64,000 bases of DNA from F1-80-MAGs062 sp046345315. GTDB taxonomy: Bacteria > Planctomycetota > Planctomycetia > Planctomycetales > Planctomycetaceae. Both the position numbers and the translations under genes were made by a program. Each line of letters opens with the position of its first letter. Within the stretch, counting starts at the first letter, position 1. The notes beneath the pieces were generated by a model that was given only the letters and a program-made list of their open reading frames with translations, had not been told where the DNA came from and did no database searches. The stretch spans positions 27,603 through 91,602 of the forward strand of contig JBKDKA010000233.1 in NCBI GenBank assembly GCA_046345315.1, given 5' to 3'. This document shows positions 35,457 through 46,949 of this stretch, piece after piece.

Positions 35457-36615
35457 TCACTATATCCCGGGGGCACCGACAGACGATCCAGCCGCGAGTG
35501 CCGCAGAACCCGCGAAGGCATTCGGCAGCCGATTTCATCTCGCGCACTGAAATCCCATCTTCCCGATATCGAAGCAGGACGTAGCTGATCGTCGATCCAC
35601 AGAGAATGACTCCCAGTCGGTATGCGGCAACGACGGTGGATGCTGTCCGGCCGGAAACAGTCTGATCGACGATGTCACGTCCTTGAATCAGCGTTGTCAA
35701 CATCATCAGGGAACGGTCAGAAAAGAAACGTTGAGCCACATCAGTGGCGGCATCCGCAAAGATCTGCAGCATCTCACCAAAGACCAGCATGAACAACAGT
35801 GTGAGCCCGGCATAAATCAGGCACTGCAGGCGATGCGAAAGCGTGTAACTGATTCCGCGACTCAGTGCGTCGGTTCCATGACAGTCGTCCACGGCGATAG
35901 CAGCCAGTGAGAGCATCCAGCTGACAGGGATCACGATCGTCCACAGACAGCAGCAGAACGACATCAGCCAGAGAAAGCATTCCGTCACTGAGGGCAGAAT
36001 TGACGCTGATCCCGTCCAGGTGAGAAAGCGTCCAGTGCCATAGAGCAGGCTCCAGGGAAGCCAGACCAGCACAACCGCCAGTCCGGTGGTCATCAATGCG
36101 GCCGGCAGTCGCTTTACGGCCGTCAAGACTGCACGAACTGCTCCTATCCCTTCATCCCGACAAACATCAGCTCCGCAGATCACACCGACTGCAACCGCAG
36201 TGACTGCCAGCACCATCAGATTCCAGATCACACCCAGAAGTCGACGCCAGTTTCCGGGGAAACCTTCTCGAACTGTCTGGCTGAAGGCTTCAACGGTCGC
36301 CGACAGAATCGTCGGAAGTCTGGCCGGGACAGACTCGATGAGCAGAGAGAACTCACGTACAACTCCGGAAGGCTTGTGAACCGCAGTCGCAGGGAAGATG
36401 GAACGAGTACCGATTGAGATCGTCGCTGATTTTTCGTCAGGATTCCGTGAAGAACAGTCGCAATGCAGCAGCAGAGCGACGACTGATATCATCATCACAG
36501 AGAGCGAAAAGCCGAGCCGTGATGCCCTCAGAATCTGAACTGCAGGAAAGACCTGTTCCGGCAGTATGCGACGAACTGTGACGGGATCCGGATTCATCTG
36601 TCCTGCTGGTATCAT
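35422..36615 (-). CDS. Polytopic membrane protein, unknown function
   Basis: 397 residues with six or so hydrophobic segments: one near residues 32-50 (FSLSVMMISVVALLL), then VIWNLMVLAVTAVAVGVI, TTGLAVVLVWLPWSLLYG, CFLWLMSFCCCLWTIVIPVSWML, LIYAGLTLLFMLVFG and RLGVILCGSTISYVLL. Between spans one and two lies a region of about 70 residues. No transporter or enzyme motif was recognised. It overlaps the end of the kinase gene tail to tail, a close arrangement but not evidence of joint function. A second ATG six codons in is an alternative start. Confidence 0.7.
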   Translation of the reverse strand: MIPAGQMNPDPVTVRRILPEQVFPAVQILRASRLGFSLSVMMISVVALLLHCDCSSRNPDEKSATISIGTRSIFPATAVHKPSGVVREFSLLIESVPARLPTILSATVEAFSQTVREGFPGNWRRLLGVIWNLMVLAVTAVAVGVICGADVCRDEGIGAVRAVLTAVKRLPAALMTTGLAVVLVWLPWSLLYGTGRFLTWTGSASILPSVTECFLWLMSFCCCLWTIVIPVSWMLSLAAIAVDDCHGTDALSRGISYTLSHRLQCLIYAGLTLLFMLVFGEMLQIFADAATDVAQRFFSDRSLMMLTTLIQGRDIVDQTVSGRTASTVVAAYRLGVILCGSTISYVLLRYREDGISVREMKSAAECLRGFCGTRGWIVCRCPRDIVTTAAASTGQHR

Positions 36616-36899
36616 GCGGAACTGTGGTGACGAACGTTCAACTTTCCAGATCGAAGTTTCTCGAAATCATTTCTCAATTACAAATCAGGGGCAGCTGTCC
36701 GTTGTCCGTAGGGTGTGACAAGCGAAGCGCAGGCACACCAGCTGCAGGACGGCCATTTCACCGCTGACGGCACCTCTGATGAAGCTGCACCGTTAACTGT
36801 TGACGACACGACCAATTCTGAATGACATCAACGCAGATGAGAATCGTTGGCTTTGCGAATCAGTTTTTCCGCAAAGCTTCGGAAGAGCAAATAAAAACA

Positions 36900-36930
36900 G
36901 AACCGGCCGGAACTGTGTTCCGACCGGTTC
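36900..36930 (-). terminator. Intrinsic terminator of sat
   Basis: On the minus strand, arms GAACCGGTCGGAA and TTCCGGCCGGTTC form a 13-bp stem with one mismatch around a 5-base loop, followed by TGTTTTTATTT. It lies about 78 bases beyond the sat stop and has the classic stem plus T-run of a rho-independent terminator. Confidence 0.85.
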
Positions 36931-37007
36931 TTTGAAGAAGCGATTCCGGTGTCGCCTGAGTCGCGGATGAATTCCGAAGATTCCCTCGCGACGGGCTTCC
37001 GATGAGA

Positions 37008-38270
<1,263 letters not shown>

Positions 38271-38296
38271 GCCGCGGCACTTTCCAGTGTAAGATT

Positions 38297-38331
38297 CAGG
38301 GACGTTGGATGCTCAAGAACGCAGGGACGTT
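38297..38331. repeat. Direct 10-base repeat upstream of sat
   Basis: CAGGGACGTT occurs at 38297-38306 and again at 38322-38331, 25 bases apart, beginning about 27 bases before the sat start. The spacing of about two and a half helical turns is less typical for a dimeric regulator than two full turns, so an operator role is only a possibility. Confidence 0.3.
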
Positions 38332-38615
38332 AGAGAAACCTCGTAAATCAGTCAAGAACTTCCTCCGGTGGCTGTGTTCTGCAACGTGTTTTCCATTTTC
38401 GGGAAGCCGCTGCAGTAACTCTTCCACAACCCGCTCAGATCAGCGGCTTCGCACCTGATGCATTGCTCAGAAAATGAATGTCCGCTAAAATCCTCGATCT
38501 TTCGATCTCCGCTCTGAAATGTTGACGAGTATCCTGAGATCGTTCATCGTCGCCGATCCAGCATCTGCAGCCCTGCCCGAAACTCGTGGCTCGGGCCCCC
38601 GGGAGAATTTTGACA

Positions 38616-38732
38616 ATGGTTTACCGTCCTCGAACCAAGGCAAAGATTGCCAAGAAACTGAAACGCTGCCCGAAGTGCGGCGCGCTGGTGAACGTTCGCG
38701 TTCGCTGCAAACGCTGCCATAAACAGCTCTGA
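38616..38732 (+). CDS. 38-residue basic zinc-ribbon miniprotein
   Basis: An ATG with GGGAG about 11 bases upstream opens a 38-codon frame: MVYRPRTKAKIAKKLK, then CPKC at residues 18-21, a short VNVRVR strand, and CKRC at 31-34, ending KQL. Lys and Arg make up well over a third of the protein, giving a strong positive charge, and the two CxxC knuckles would hold one zinc. The layout resembles small ribosomal zinc-ribbon proteins (L40e-like), so RNA or ribosome binding is likely, but no family is certain. It stands alone between the divergent sat and the MIP channel gene. Confidence 0.7.
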   Translation: MVYRPRTKAKIAKKLKRCPKCGALVNVRVRCKRCHKQL

Positions 38733-38820
38733 TCTGCACGAAATCCCGGTCCGTTCGCGCCGGAACGTCCATTCGCTCCGGCTCGTCAAGTGCGCTGGCT
38801 ACCGTATGTTTTCGGGCGAA

Positions 38821-38847
38821 GTCATTCCCGCGAAGGCGGGAATCCAG
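38821..38847. repeat. REP-like palindromic repeat, intact copy
   Basis: GTCATTCCCGCG/AAGGCGGGAATCCAG forms a hairpin of about 8 bp (ATTCCCGC with GCGGGAAT) around a short loop. It is the best-preserved member with the copy at 58157. It sits between the miniprotein and the MIP channel gene. Confidence 0.75.
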
Positions 38848-38975
38848 ATCATGGCAGTGCGTGCCGGCCATAGCCTGAATCACAAATCACAGCAGATTCA
38901 GGGACTGACAACGCCCTCCAGGTTTCCGACGCTTCAGCGATATCGAAAGTCACAGCGAATTCGGCGGATGGTCTT

Positions 38976-39830
38976 GTGAACAATTCTTCCGGCCGAATTC
39001 TGCTCGGCGAAACGATCGGCACTTTCATCCTGGTTTTTCTCGGATGTGGTGCCGTCCATGCCGCTGTGCTCACAGGGGCGCAGGCTGGCCTCTGGCAGGT
39101 CGCCGTCGTCTGGGGCGTTGCCATCATGATGGCAGGGCACGTAGCCGGTGATCTCAGCGGATCGCACATCAATCCGGCCATCACCGCTGCGATGGCCGCG
39201 TGGCGAAAACTCCCGCTGACTCTCGTTCCGGTTTACTTCGCCGGTCAGCTGCTGGGCGCCTCCCTTGCTGCCGCTGCACTCTATGCTCTCTTCGGAGCCC
39301 ATCTCTCGCAGTTTGAGGCTCAGAAGGGAATTGTCCGTGGGGAGGCAGGCAGTGAGATGTCAGCCATGTGCTACGGCACCTACTTTCCGAATCCCGGAAG
39401 GCTGGCTGCAGGAGATCTTCAGTATTCTGCAGCCGAACACGAACAGCTTCGTAGTCTCGTGTCTTTCCGCACGGCGTTCTTCGCGGAATTCCTCGGAACG
39501 TTTCTTCTCGGGCTGACTGTTTTCGCCATGACAGACCCGAAGAATCGTTCGGCTCCCGGAGGACCGCGTAATCCGTATCTGATCGGACTCACGGTCGCGG
39601 CACTGATTTCTGTGATTGCTCCATTAACGCAGGCGTGCTTCAATCCAGCAAGAGCTCTTGGACCACGACTCGTGGCATACGCGGCCGGCTGGGGTTCGAT
39701 TGCACTTCCCGGAATTCAGGACGGCAGCTGGATGATCGTGTACCTGATCGCCCCGACTGCCGGTGCGGTGACCGCCGGCGGACTGTATCGACTGTGGGCA
39801 ATCAGTCCCCCATCGGCAGACGAATGCTGA
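38976..39830 (+). CDS. MIP-family channel (aquaporin/glycerol facilitator)
   Basis: 284 residues with six membrane spans and two half-helix NPA motifs: GSHINPAITA (first half) and ACFNPARALGPRL (second half). The residue after NPAR is Ala instead of the Asp of glycerol facilitators or Ser of AqpZ-type water channels, so selectivity is uncertain. A loop of about 55 residues between the halves (around MCYGTYFPNPG) is of the GlpF-like type. The start is GTG, since the nearby ATG closes at once. It conducts water or small neutral solutes through the inner membrane. No glpK or glpD is adjacent. The end overlaps the opposite-strand hom gene by 29 bases. Confidence 0.92.
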   Translation: MNNSSGRILLGETIGTFILVFLGCGAVHAAVLTGAQAGLWQVAVVWGVAIMMAGHVAGDLSGSHINPAITAAMAAWRKLPLTLVPVYFAGQLLGASLAAAALYALFGAHLSQFEAQKGIVRGEAGSEMSAMCYGTYFPNPGRLAAGDLQYSAAEHEQLRSLVSFRTAFFAEFLGTFLLGLTVFAMTDPKNRSAPGGPRNPYLIGLTVAALISVIAPLTQACFNPARALGPRLVAYAAGWGSIALPGIQDGSWMIVYLIAPTAGAVTAGGLYRLWAISPPSADEC

Positions 39831-41133
39831 GACCACGAACGGATTCCAGTCGGTCAATCTCTTCTCCCGCTGCTTTCAGGCGTCCTTCCGTTGTTCGGTG
39901 AGTCATGATGACCAGCCGAGCAACGCCCTCGCGGTCGTCCACGTCGTCCGGCGTTTCATCCTGACGAACACTGCTGATGCTGATATTGTGGCGCCCGAGA
40001 ACGTCGGCGATGTCCGCAAGCACATGCGGTCGATCAGCCACCATGTAGCGAAGGTAATAGCGACGGCTCAGATCTTCCGGCGGCTGAATTGCCAGCGGCT
40101 CACGCGATCGCAGTCGGAGCAGTGACTGAAACGTGATACCGGCTCGCCCGGATGCATAATCAACCAGATCTGCAACAACAGCAGACGCGGTCGGCATCTG
40201 TCCCGCACCGGCTCCCGAAAGGCGAATCAGCCCCACAGCATCGCCCTCGATGGCCACAATGTTGTCGGCGCCGCTGGTCTGCGCCACAGGACGATCGGCA
40301 CGAATGAGAGTTGGCTGCACGGAGACTTCCAGACGACCGCGTGAAATCCGCGACGTCGCGAGCAGTTTGACACGATATCCCAGCTCAGCAGCGACCTGAA
40401 GATCCATCAGTTCCAGATTCTGAATCCCCTGTCTCACGATCTGTTCCAGCGTTACTCGCGTGCCGAATGCCAGCTGAGTCAGAATGGAGAGTTTCTGAGC
40501 GGCATCGGTGCCATCCACATCTATGGCCGGGTCAGCCTCTGCATAGCCCAGTGCCTGTGCCTGAGCGAGCACTTCCTCGTAAGGCTGCTTCCCGTCGAGC
40601 ATCTTTGAAAGGATGAAGTTGCTCGTTCCGTTGAGAATGGCTTCGATGGAGAGAATCTGATTTCCGGTCAGTGCCTGTGTAATCGCGGAGATGACAGGAA
40701 TGCCACCGCCGACAGCCGCCTCAAAGCAGATCGTGCGACCTTTCTTTTCCGCCAGCTGAAACAGCTCGTCACCGTGAGCATGTAGCAACGCTTTGTTCGC
40801 TGTGATCACATCTTTACCAGCGTTCAGGAAGCTGGTCATGTACTCGCGTGCCGGATTGATCCCTCCAACCACCTGAATCACAACCTGAATCGATGGGTCG
40901 TTGAGAATCGTCGAAACATCATCGGAAACTTCCAGACCCTCGAGACTCACCGGCCGGGATCGCTTCAGATCTCTGACGACCACGCGGCGGAGATTCAGCG
41001 GACGCCCTGCGCGCAATGCCAGAAGCTGCGGATGTGTCTGGAGAATCCGCACGACTCCGGAACCCACTGTACCGCAGCCCACGAGTGCCAGATTCAGGGC
41101 GGGAGCTGAGACCATTTCAAACGCCTTCTGCAT
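39802..41133 (-). CDS. hom: Homoserine dehydrogenase with ACT domain
   Basis: 443 residues. The Rossmann start LALVGCGTVGSGVV binds NAD(P); NKALLHAHG, GGGIPVI and ILNGTSNFILS are the family core, and ADPAIDVDGTDAAQK carries the catalytic Asp/Lys. The last 80 residues (YYLRYMVADRPHVLADIADVL) form an ACT domain for feedback control, normally by threonine. It reduces aspartate semialdehyde to homoserine for threonine and methionine synthesis. A start further downstream at MVSAPALN is possible. The neighbours are unrelated. Confidence 0.96.
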   Translation of the reverse strand: MQKAFEMVSAPALNLALVGCGTVGSGVVRILQTHPQLLALRAGRPLNLRRVVVRDLKRSRPVSLEGLEVSDDVSTILNDPSIQVVIQVVGGINPAREYMTSFLNAGKDVITANKALLHAHGDELFQLAEKKGRTICFEAAVGGGIPVISAITQALTGNQILSIEAILNGTSNFILSKMLDGKQPYEEVLAQAQALGYAEADPAIDVDGTDAAQKLSILTQLAFGTRVTLEQIVRQGIQNLELMDLQVAAELGYRVKLLATSRISRGRLEVSVQPTLIRADRPVAQTSGADNIVAIEGDAVGLIRLSGAGAGQMPTASAVVADLVDYASGRAGITFQSLLRLRSREPLAIQPPEDLSRRYYLRYMVADRPHVLADIADVLGRHNISISSVRQDETPDDVDDREGVARLVIMTHRTTEGRLKAAGEEIDRLESVRGLSIRLPMGD

Positions 41134-42258
41134 CGACTGCCTGACGGATTGCCGAGTTAAATCAAAGGAACGGCGGCGGATAGTAGCAGCAGAGGGGAAC
41201 CGGACGAAAGATTCTGAATTCCCAAAGCGTGCGGAACGAGGAAGTCTTTCCGAAAGTGCCTGTCTGACGTGTAAAAACGTTTAAAATCGGAACTTCTGGC
41301 GACATTTCGCCAATCCTGACAATTCGACACGGAGAGGCACGGAACCGCAGTTGAGCCTTCCCGTCAGACTCATATACTGTGTCGAAACAGGAAGTGGTTC
41401 TTTCAGAATCAGATCACCAGCGGCTTGTGGGCTCGCTGACGAAGAATTCTGAAGAAATGTCTGAACGGATGAATTCCATGGCCACGGTAGTCCAGTCAAA
41501 CATGCAGATCGGTGCAGTCAGTTATCTGAATTCTCGTCCGCTGATCGAAGGGCTTGACCAGTTACTTCCTGAGGCGGATCTTATCCTGGACTATCCCAGC
41601 CGTCTGGCAGACGCGTTGGCCAGAAACGAGCTGGATGTCGCTCTGATTCCGTCCGTCGAATACTTTCGCCGTCCCGGTTACGAAATCATCTCCGATGCAT
41701 GCGTGGCGGCTCGTGGCGAGGTCATGAGCGTCAAGCTGTACTGCCGGGTTCATCCGGGTAAAGTCCGAAAACTGGCTCTGGATGAAGGTTCCAGGACCAG
41801 CGCCGCTCTGGCGAAGGTGATACTCGCCGAACGTTACGGCGTATTCCCGGAATCGGAGCCTCTGCGGATGGAGTCTTCGACTGCAGATACTCAGGCGGAT
41901 GCCGTCCTGCTGATCGGCGACCGAGCCATGCATGCTCCTGCCGAGAAATTCGTGGAAGTGATGGACCTTGGCCAGATGTGGTATGACTGGACCGGACTTC
42001 CTTTTGTGTTTGCAATGTGGGTGGCAAGGCAGGATTCCGCGACCGACGGCGTCGACGAGGCCCTGTCACAGGCTCGCGATCGAGGCCTTGCCAACATTCG
42101 AGCGATCGCTCACGCTGAAGCACCCAAGCTGGGGCTTTCCGAGGACGTCGCTCTTCATTATCTGACTCAGAATCTTCACTATCGCCTGACGAGCGCCGAG
42201 CGAAGTGGTTTACGTCTGTTCTGCGAGCTTGCGGCTCGCCATCAACTGGTGGACTCTC

Positions 42259-43413
<1,155 letters not shown>

Positions 43414-43581
43414 ACATTTTCGGCATCTGATGTTCCCGAACCACCTCGTCTCAGAGATGTGTTAGGCTTTCGCCGGACCGTCAGGGAAACGATGCAGAGC
43501 ACCGGAATGCGATCGTCGATCGCATGTCGAGCCTGAACCTGCCGGATGGAAATCTCTGCAGATTGATTCCGGCGGCCGTTT

Positions 43582-44334
43582 ATGATCCGAGTGCATCGAC
43601 TGGTCAAAGAATTCGACGGCGCACGAAATGGTGCGTTCCGTGCTGTCGATGATGTCTCGTTCGAAGTCCGAGCAGGGGAGATCTACGGTCTTCTCGGTCC
43701 AAACGGTGCCGGCAAAACGACCTGCCTCCGAATCCTCAGTACCGTGCTCCGACCCACGAGCGGTCTCGCGGAGATTGACGGACTGAATGTGGTTCCAGAT
43801 CCCGAAGGCGTTCGCGCCCGAATCGGGTTCATGTCCTGCAATACCGGGATCTATGACCGAATGACCGCCTGGGAGATGGTGGAATACTATGGTCGTCTCT
43901 ATGGAATTCCGGAAGATCGGCTTCGCGAACGCATCGAGTATCTGTTCGACATGCTTCAGATGAATGACATCCGAGATCGGCTCTGTGGCAAGATGTCGAC
44001 CGGTATGAAACAGAAAGTCTCGATCGCTCGGACCATCGTCCATGATCCCCCGGTGATCATTTTTGACGAACCCACTTCAGGGCTCGATGTTCTGGTGGCC
44101 AGAAACGTGCTCAAAGCGGTTGCACTGCTTCGTGATCAGGGAAAATGCATCATCTTCTCGACCCACATTATGCGAGAAGTTGAGAAGCTTTGTGATCGCA
44201 TCGGCATCATTCACCGCGGTCGCATTCTGGCGGAAGGAACTCTGCCGGAACTGGCAGAACGCTATCAGCAGCCTGATGTTGAGGAACTGTTCTTCGAACT
44301 GATTCAGCGGCGTGAGGAGGAACCCGTGTCATGA
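43582..44334 (+). CDS. ABC transporter ATP-binding protein (NatA-type)
   Basis: 250 residues. LLGPNGAGKTTCLRIL is the Walker A, CGKMSTGMKQKVSIA is a signature (SxGxxQ-like) region, and VIIFDEPTSGLDV is the Walker B, followed by the His switch STHIMRE. It powers the fused permease next door, whose start overlaps its stop by four bases (ATGA at 44331-44334). The pairing is the NatA-NatB layout, which exports Na+ or other cations in Bacillus, though the cargo here is unknown. Confidence 0.93.
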   Translation: MIRVHRLVKEFDGARNGAFRAVDDVSFEVRAGEIYGLLGPNGAGKTTCLRILSTVLRPTSGLAEIDGLNVVPDPEGVRARIGFMSCNTGIYDRMTAWEMVEYYGRLYGIPEDRLRERIEYLFDMLQMNDIRDRLCGKMSTGMKQKVSIARTIVHDPPVIIFDEPTSGLDVLVARNVLKAVALLRDQGKCIIFSTHIMREVEKLCDRIGIIHRGRILAEGTLPELAERYQQPDVEELFFELIQRREEEPVS

Positions 44335-46715
44335 ATCTTCGAAACACTCGTCTGATCATCATGCGAGAACTGCGTGACCAGCTTCGCGACCGGCGGACGC
44401 TGTTCATGATCACGATTCTTCCCGTGCTGCTCTACCCGATGCTCGGGCTGGGCATCGTGGAAATGATGCTGACGTTCAGTGAACAGCGTCGAACCGTCGT
44501 CATTCTGAATGCTGATGGTCTTCCCGATAAACCGGAGTTTCTGAACGATCAGGGGATTCTGGAGACGCTCTATCAGGATGGTAAGTCGGACGCGGATCGG
44601 CTTCGAGTCGTGACGGATCGCGCCAGTGAAGAAACTGAAGTGCCCGCGGTGCTGGTCCCTGGCGAACTCCCGGCCTCGGAATTGCTGAATGCAGCTCGTG
44701 ACCTGCAGACAGGCCTTCGAGAACTTCAGGCCTGGAAGGATCCTGCCACTCTGAATGCAGCTCAGCAGCGTCTGACCGACCAGTTTTCCGCCAGCGGCAT
44801 TCAGGTGCTGATGATCGTGCCTGAGGGATACAGTGAATCGCTGGCGTCAATGCAGAAACAGATCACCGAGCGTGCTGCGATCACGGCTGACCAGAGCCCA
44901 CGTCAGATCGTGGTCATCAGAAACAGTGCTGACGATAAGTCCCTGATGGCGTTCACTCGAGTAAAAGCTGCGCTGACCAGCTGGGAAGATCAGATTCGTG
45001 AGGCGAGCTTCCGGAAAGCGTCGATTCCGCTCGAACTGCAGCATCCGGCTCGACTGCAGTGGGTCGAAGTGGCTCAGGAAGATCAGGTATCCGCCAACGT
45101 CTGGAGCAAATTGTTCCCGGCGATGCTGGTGATTATGGCACTCACAGGAGCGTTCTATCCGGCCATCGATCTCGGAGCTGGCGAGAAAGAACGCGGCACC
45201 ATGGAGACTCTTCTGATCAGCCCGGCTAAGCGTGTTGAGCTGGTTCTCGGTAAGTTTGTCACCATCATGCTTTTCAGTATGGCCACGGCGTTACTGAATC
45301 TTGCGAGTATGGGATTCACCGGCAGTCACATGGCTTCGCTGATGGGAAATGCCGGCATGGCCGGGACCGTCAGTCTCGAGTTTCCGCCATTCACATCGCT
45401 GCTCTGGGTGCTGATACTGTTGATTCCGCTCGCAGCACTCTTCAGTGCCCTCTGCCTGGCTCTGGCAACATTTGCACGTTCCACAAAAGAGGGCCAGTAC
45501 TACCTGACGCCGCTGCTGATGGTCGTGATGGGCGTTACGATGTTCTGTCTGTCACCGGCCATCGAAATGACACCGCTCTATAGTGTGCTGCCGGTGATGA
45601 ACGTGGCTTTGTTGCTCAAAGGTCTGCTGCTGGCATCCGGACAGCCCGGCAATCTTGCGGTGTATGCAATTCCCGTGCTGATCTCCAGCGTCGGATACTG
45701 CTTCCTCGCTCTCTGGTGGGCCATTGAACTTTACAACAGTGAAGATGTGCTCTTCCGCGAAGCGGAGAAATTCGATCTTCGCCACTGGCTGCGTCGACTG
45801 CTGAGAACGAAAGATGCAGTACCGGCATTTCCGGAGGCAGTCTTCTGTTTCATTCTCATTCTCATGCTGCAGTTCGTGGCGATGAACTGGATGCAGCCGG
45901 ATCTGAATGCAGACGATGTCGGTCGCAGTATGATGCGAGTCATGGTTGTGCAGCAGCTCGCCATGATTGCGTGTCCTGCCGTCTTCATGGGCGTGCTAGT
46001 CACCACCAGCCTGCGAGCCACGTTCCGCCTTCGACTGCCGTCCTTTTCGTCACTGGCCATCGGAGCCGGACTGGCAGCGTGTGTGCATCCGCTGAGTCTT
46101 GAGCTGAGCCAGTTCCTCGTCACTCATCAGGTCTTTCCGCCGCTGCCGGCAGGTGTGCAGCAGGTGATGTCACTGCTCCGCTCCGAAGATCAGCCTCGGT
46201 GGCTGCTGATTGTTGTGTTTGCCCTGACTCCGGCGATCTGCGAGGAACTCGCCTTCCGAGGTTTCATCCTGAGTGGCCTGGCACGAGGTGGTCGGCTGGC
46301 CATTGCCATTGTCATCAGCAGCGTGATGTTCGGGATCATCCACATGATTCCGCAGCAGGCATTCAACGCCGCTCTGCTCGGACTGGTGCTCGGAGTTCTT
46401 GCGGTTTACAGCCGCAGTCTGTTTCCGGCGATGGCATTCCACTTCGTCAACAACAGCATCGCAACGTTTCACGCATCCGGACTTGGAGACGTCCCCGGAG
46501 ACGGTGTGTTTCTTTCACGAGATGCGGAAGGCATGGTCCGCTACGAAACGCCACTCCTCGTGCTCTGCACCGTCATCTGCAGTCTGCTCATCATCCACAT
46601 GGTTCGAGCCATCATCCGTGAACAGGACCTCAAGCGCCGCGGTATCATCCCGCCGTATACGGAAACCGAAGCGGAACTGCGAGCTGCTGAACAGCTGAAA
46701 GTGAGAACGCCGTAA
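44331..46715 (+). CDS. NatB-type ABC permease fused to CPBP (CAAX-like) membrane protease
   Basis: 794 residues. The N-terminal half (residues ~1-480) is an ABC-2/NatB permease: a span at TLFMITILPVLLYPMLGLGI, a large extracytoplasmic domain, then five or six spans after residue 265. The C-terminal part holds a CPBP protease core with EELAFRG (near 636), FGIIHM (near 667) and AFHFVNNS (near 703), the three motifs that supply Glu-Glu, His and His/Asn. Fusion of a NatB permease to CPBP occurs in other bacteria. The protease could process a peptide exported by the ABC part, but no peptide gene is seen nearby. Confidence 0.88.
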   Translation: MNLRNTRLIIMRELRDQLRDRRTLFMITILPVLLYPMLGLGIVEMMLTFSEQRRTVVILNADGLPDKPEFLNDQGILETLYQDGKSDADRLRVVTDRASEETEVPAVLVPGELPASELLNAARDLQTGLRELQAWKDPATLNAAQQRLTDQFSASGIQVLMIVPEGYSESLASMQKQITERAAITADQSPRQIVVIRNSADDKSLMAFTRVKAALTSWEDQIREASFRKASIPLELQHPARLQWVEVAQEDQVSANVWSKLFPAMLVIMALTGAFYPAIDLGAGEKERGTMETLLISPAKRVELVLGKFVTIMLFSMATALLNLASMGFTGSHMASLMGNAGMAGTVSLEFPPFTSLLWVLILLIPLAALFSALCLALATFARSTKEGQYYLTPLLMVVMGVTMFCLSPAIEMTPLYSVLPVMNVALLLKGLLLASGQPGNLAVYAIPVLISSVGYCFLALWWAIELYNSEDVLFREAEKFDLRHWLRRLLRTKDAVPAFPEAVFCFILILMLQFVAMNWMQPDLNADDVGRSMMRVMVVQQLAMIACPAVFMGVLVTTSLRATFRLRLPSFSSLAIGAGLAACVHPLSLELSQFLVTHQVFPPLPAGVQQVMSLLRSEDQPRWLLIVVFALTPAICEELAFRGFILSGLARGGRLAIAIVISSVMFGIIHMIPQQAFNAALLGLVLGVLAVYSRSLFPAMAFHFVNNSIATFHASGLGDVPGDGVFLSRDAEGMVRYETPLLVLCTVICSLLIIHMVRAIIREQDLKRRGIIPPYTETEAELRAAEQLKVRTP

Positions 46716-46727
46716 CGGCGCACCTGC

Positions 46728-46849
46728 TGTGGCCGGTCTCCCGACCGAGTCACCCGCCTCGACCGAAGGTCTCCCAACACACGCCACCCGCACCCTGGAA
46801 ATCCGAGGCCTTCGGTCAAACCAGTGCGTGGTCAGGAGACCCGCGCACA
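46728..46849. repeat. Nested inverted-repeat element (REP/BIME-like)
   Basis: An outer pair, TGTGGCCGGTCTCCCGACC (46728-46746) and GGTCAGGAGACCCGCGCACA (46830-46849), are imperfect reverse complements. An inner pair, GACCGAAGG (46761-46769) and CCTTCGGTC (46809-46817), is perfect. Together they could fold into one long stem with interior loops. It lies in the spacer between the permease and the isochorismatase-fold gene and differs from the ATTCCCGC repeat family. Confidence 0.55.
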
Positions 46850-46949
46850 ACAATGCTGTTACAGTGCGGATCAGCTGTGTTCCGGAATCCGGAACGATGT
46901 TGCGCCGATGAACGATGTTCCGCCGATAAGCCCTGATGAAGGCAGTCCG

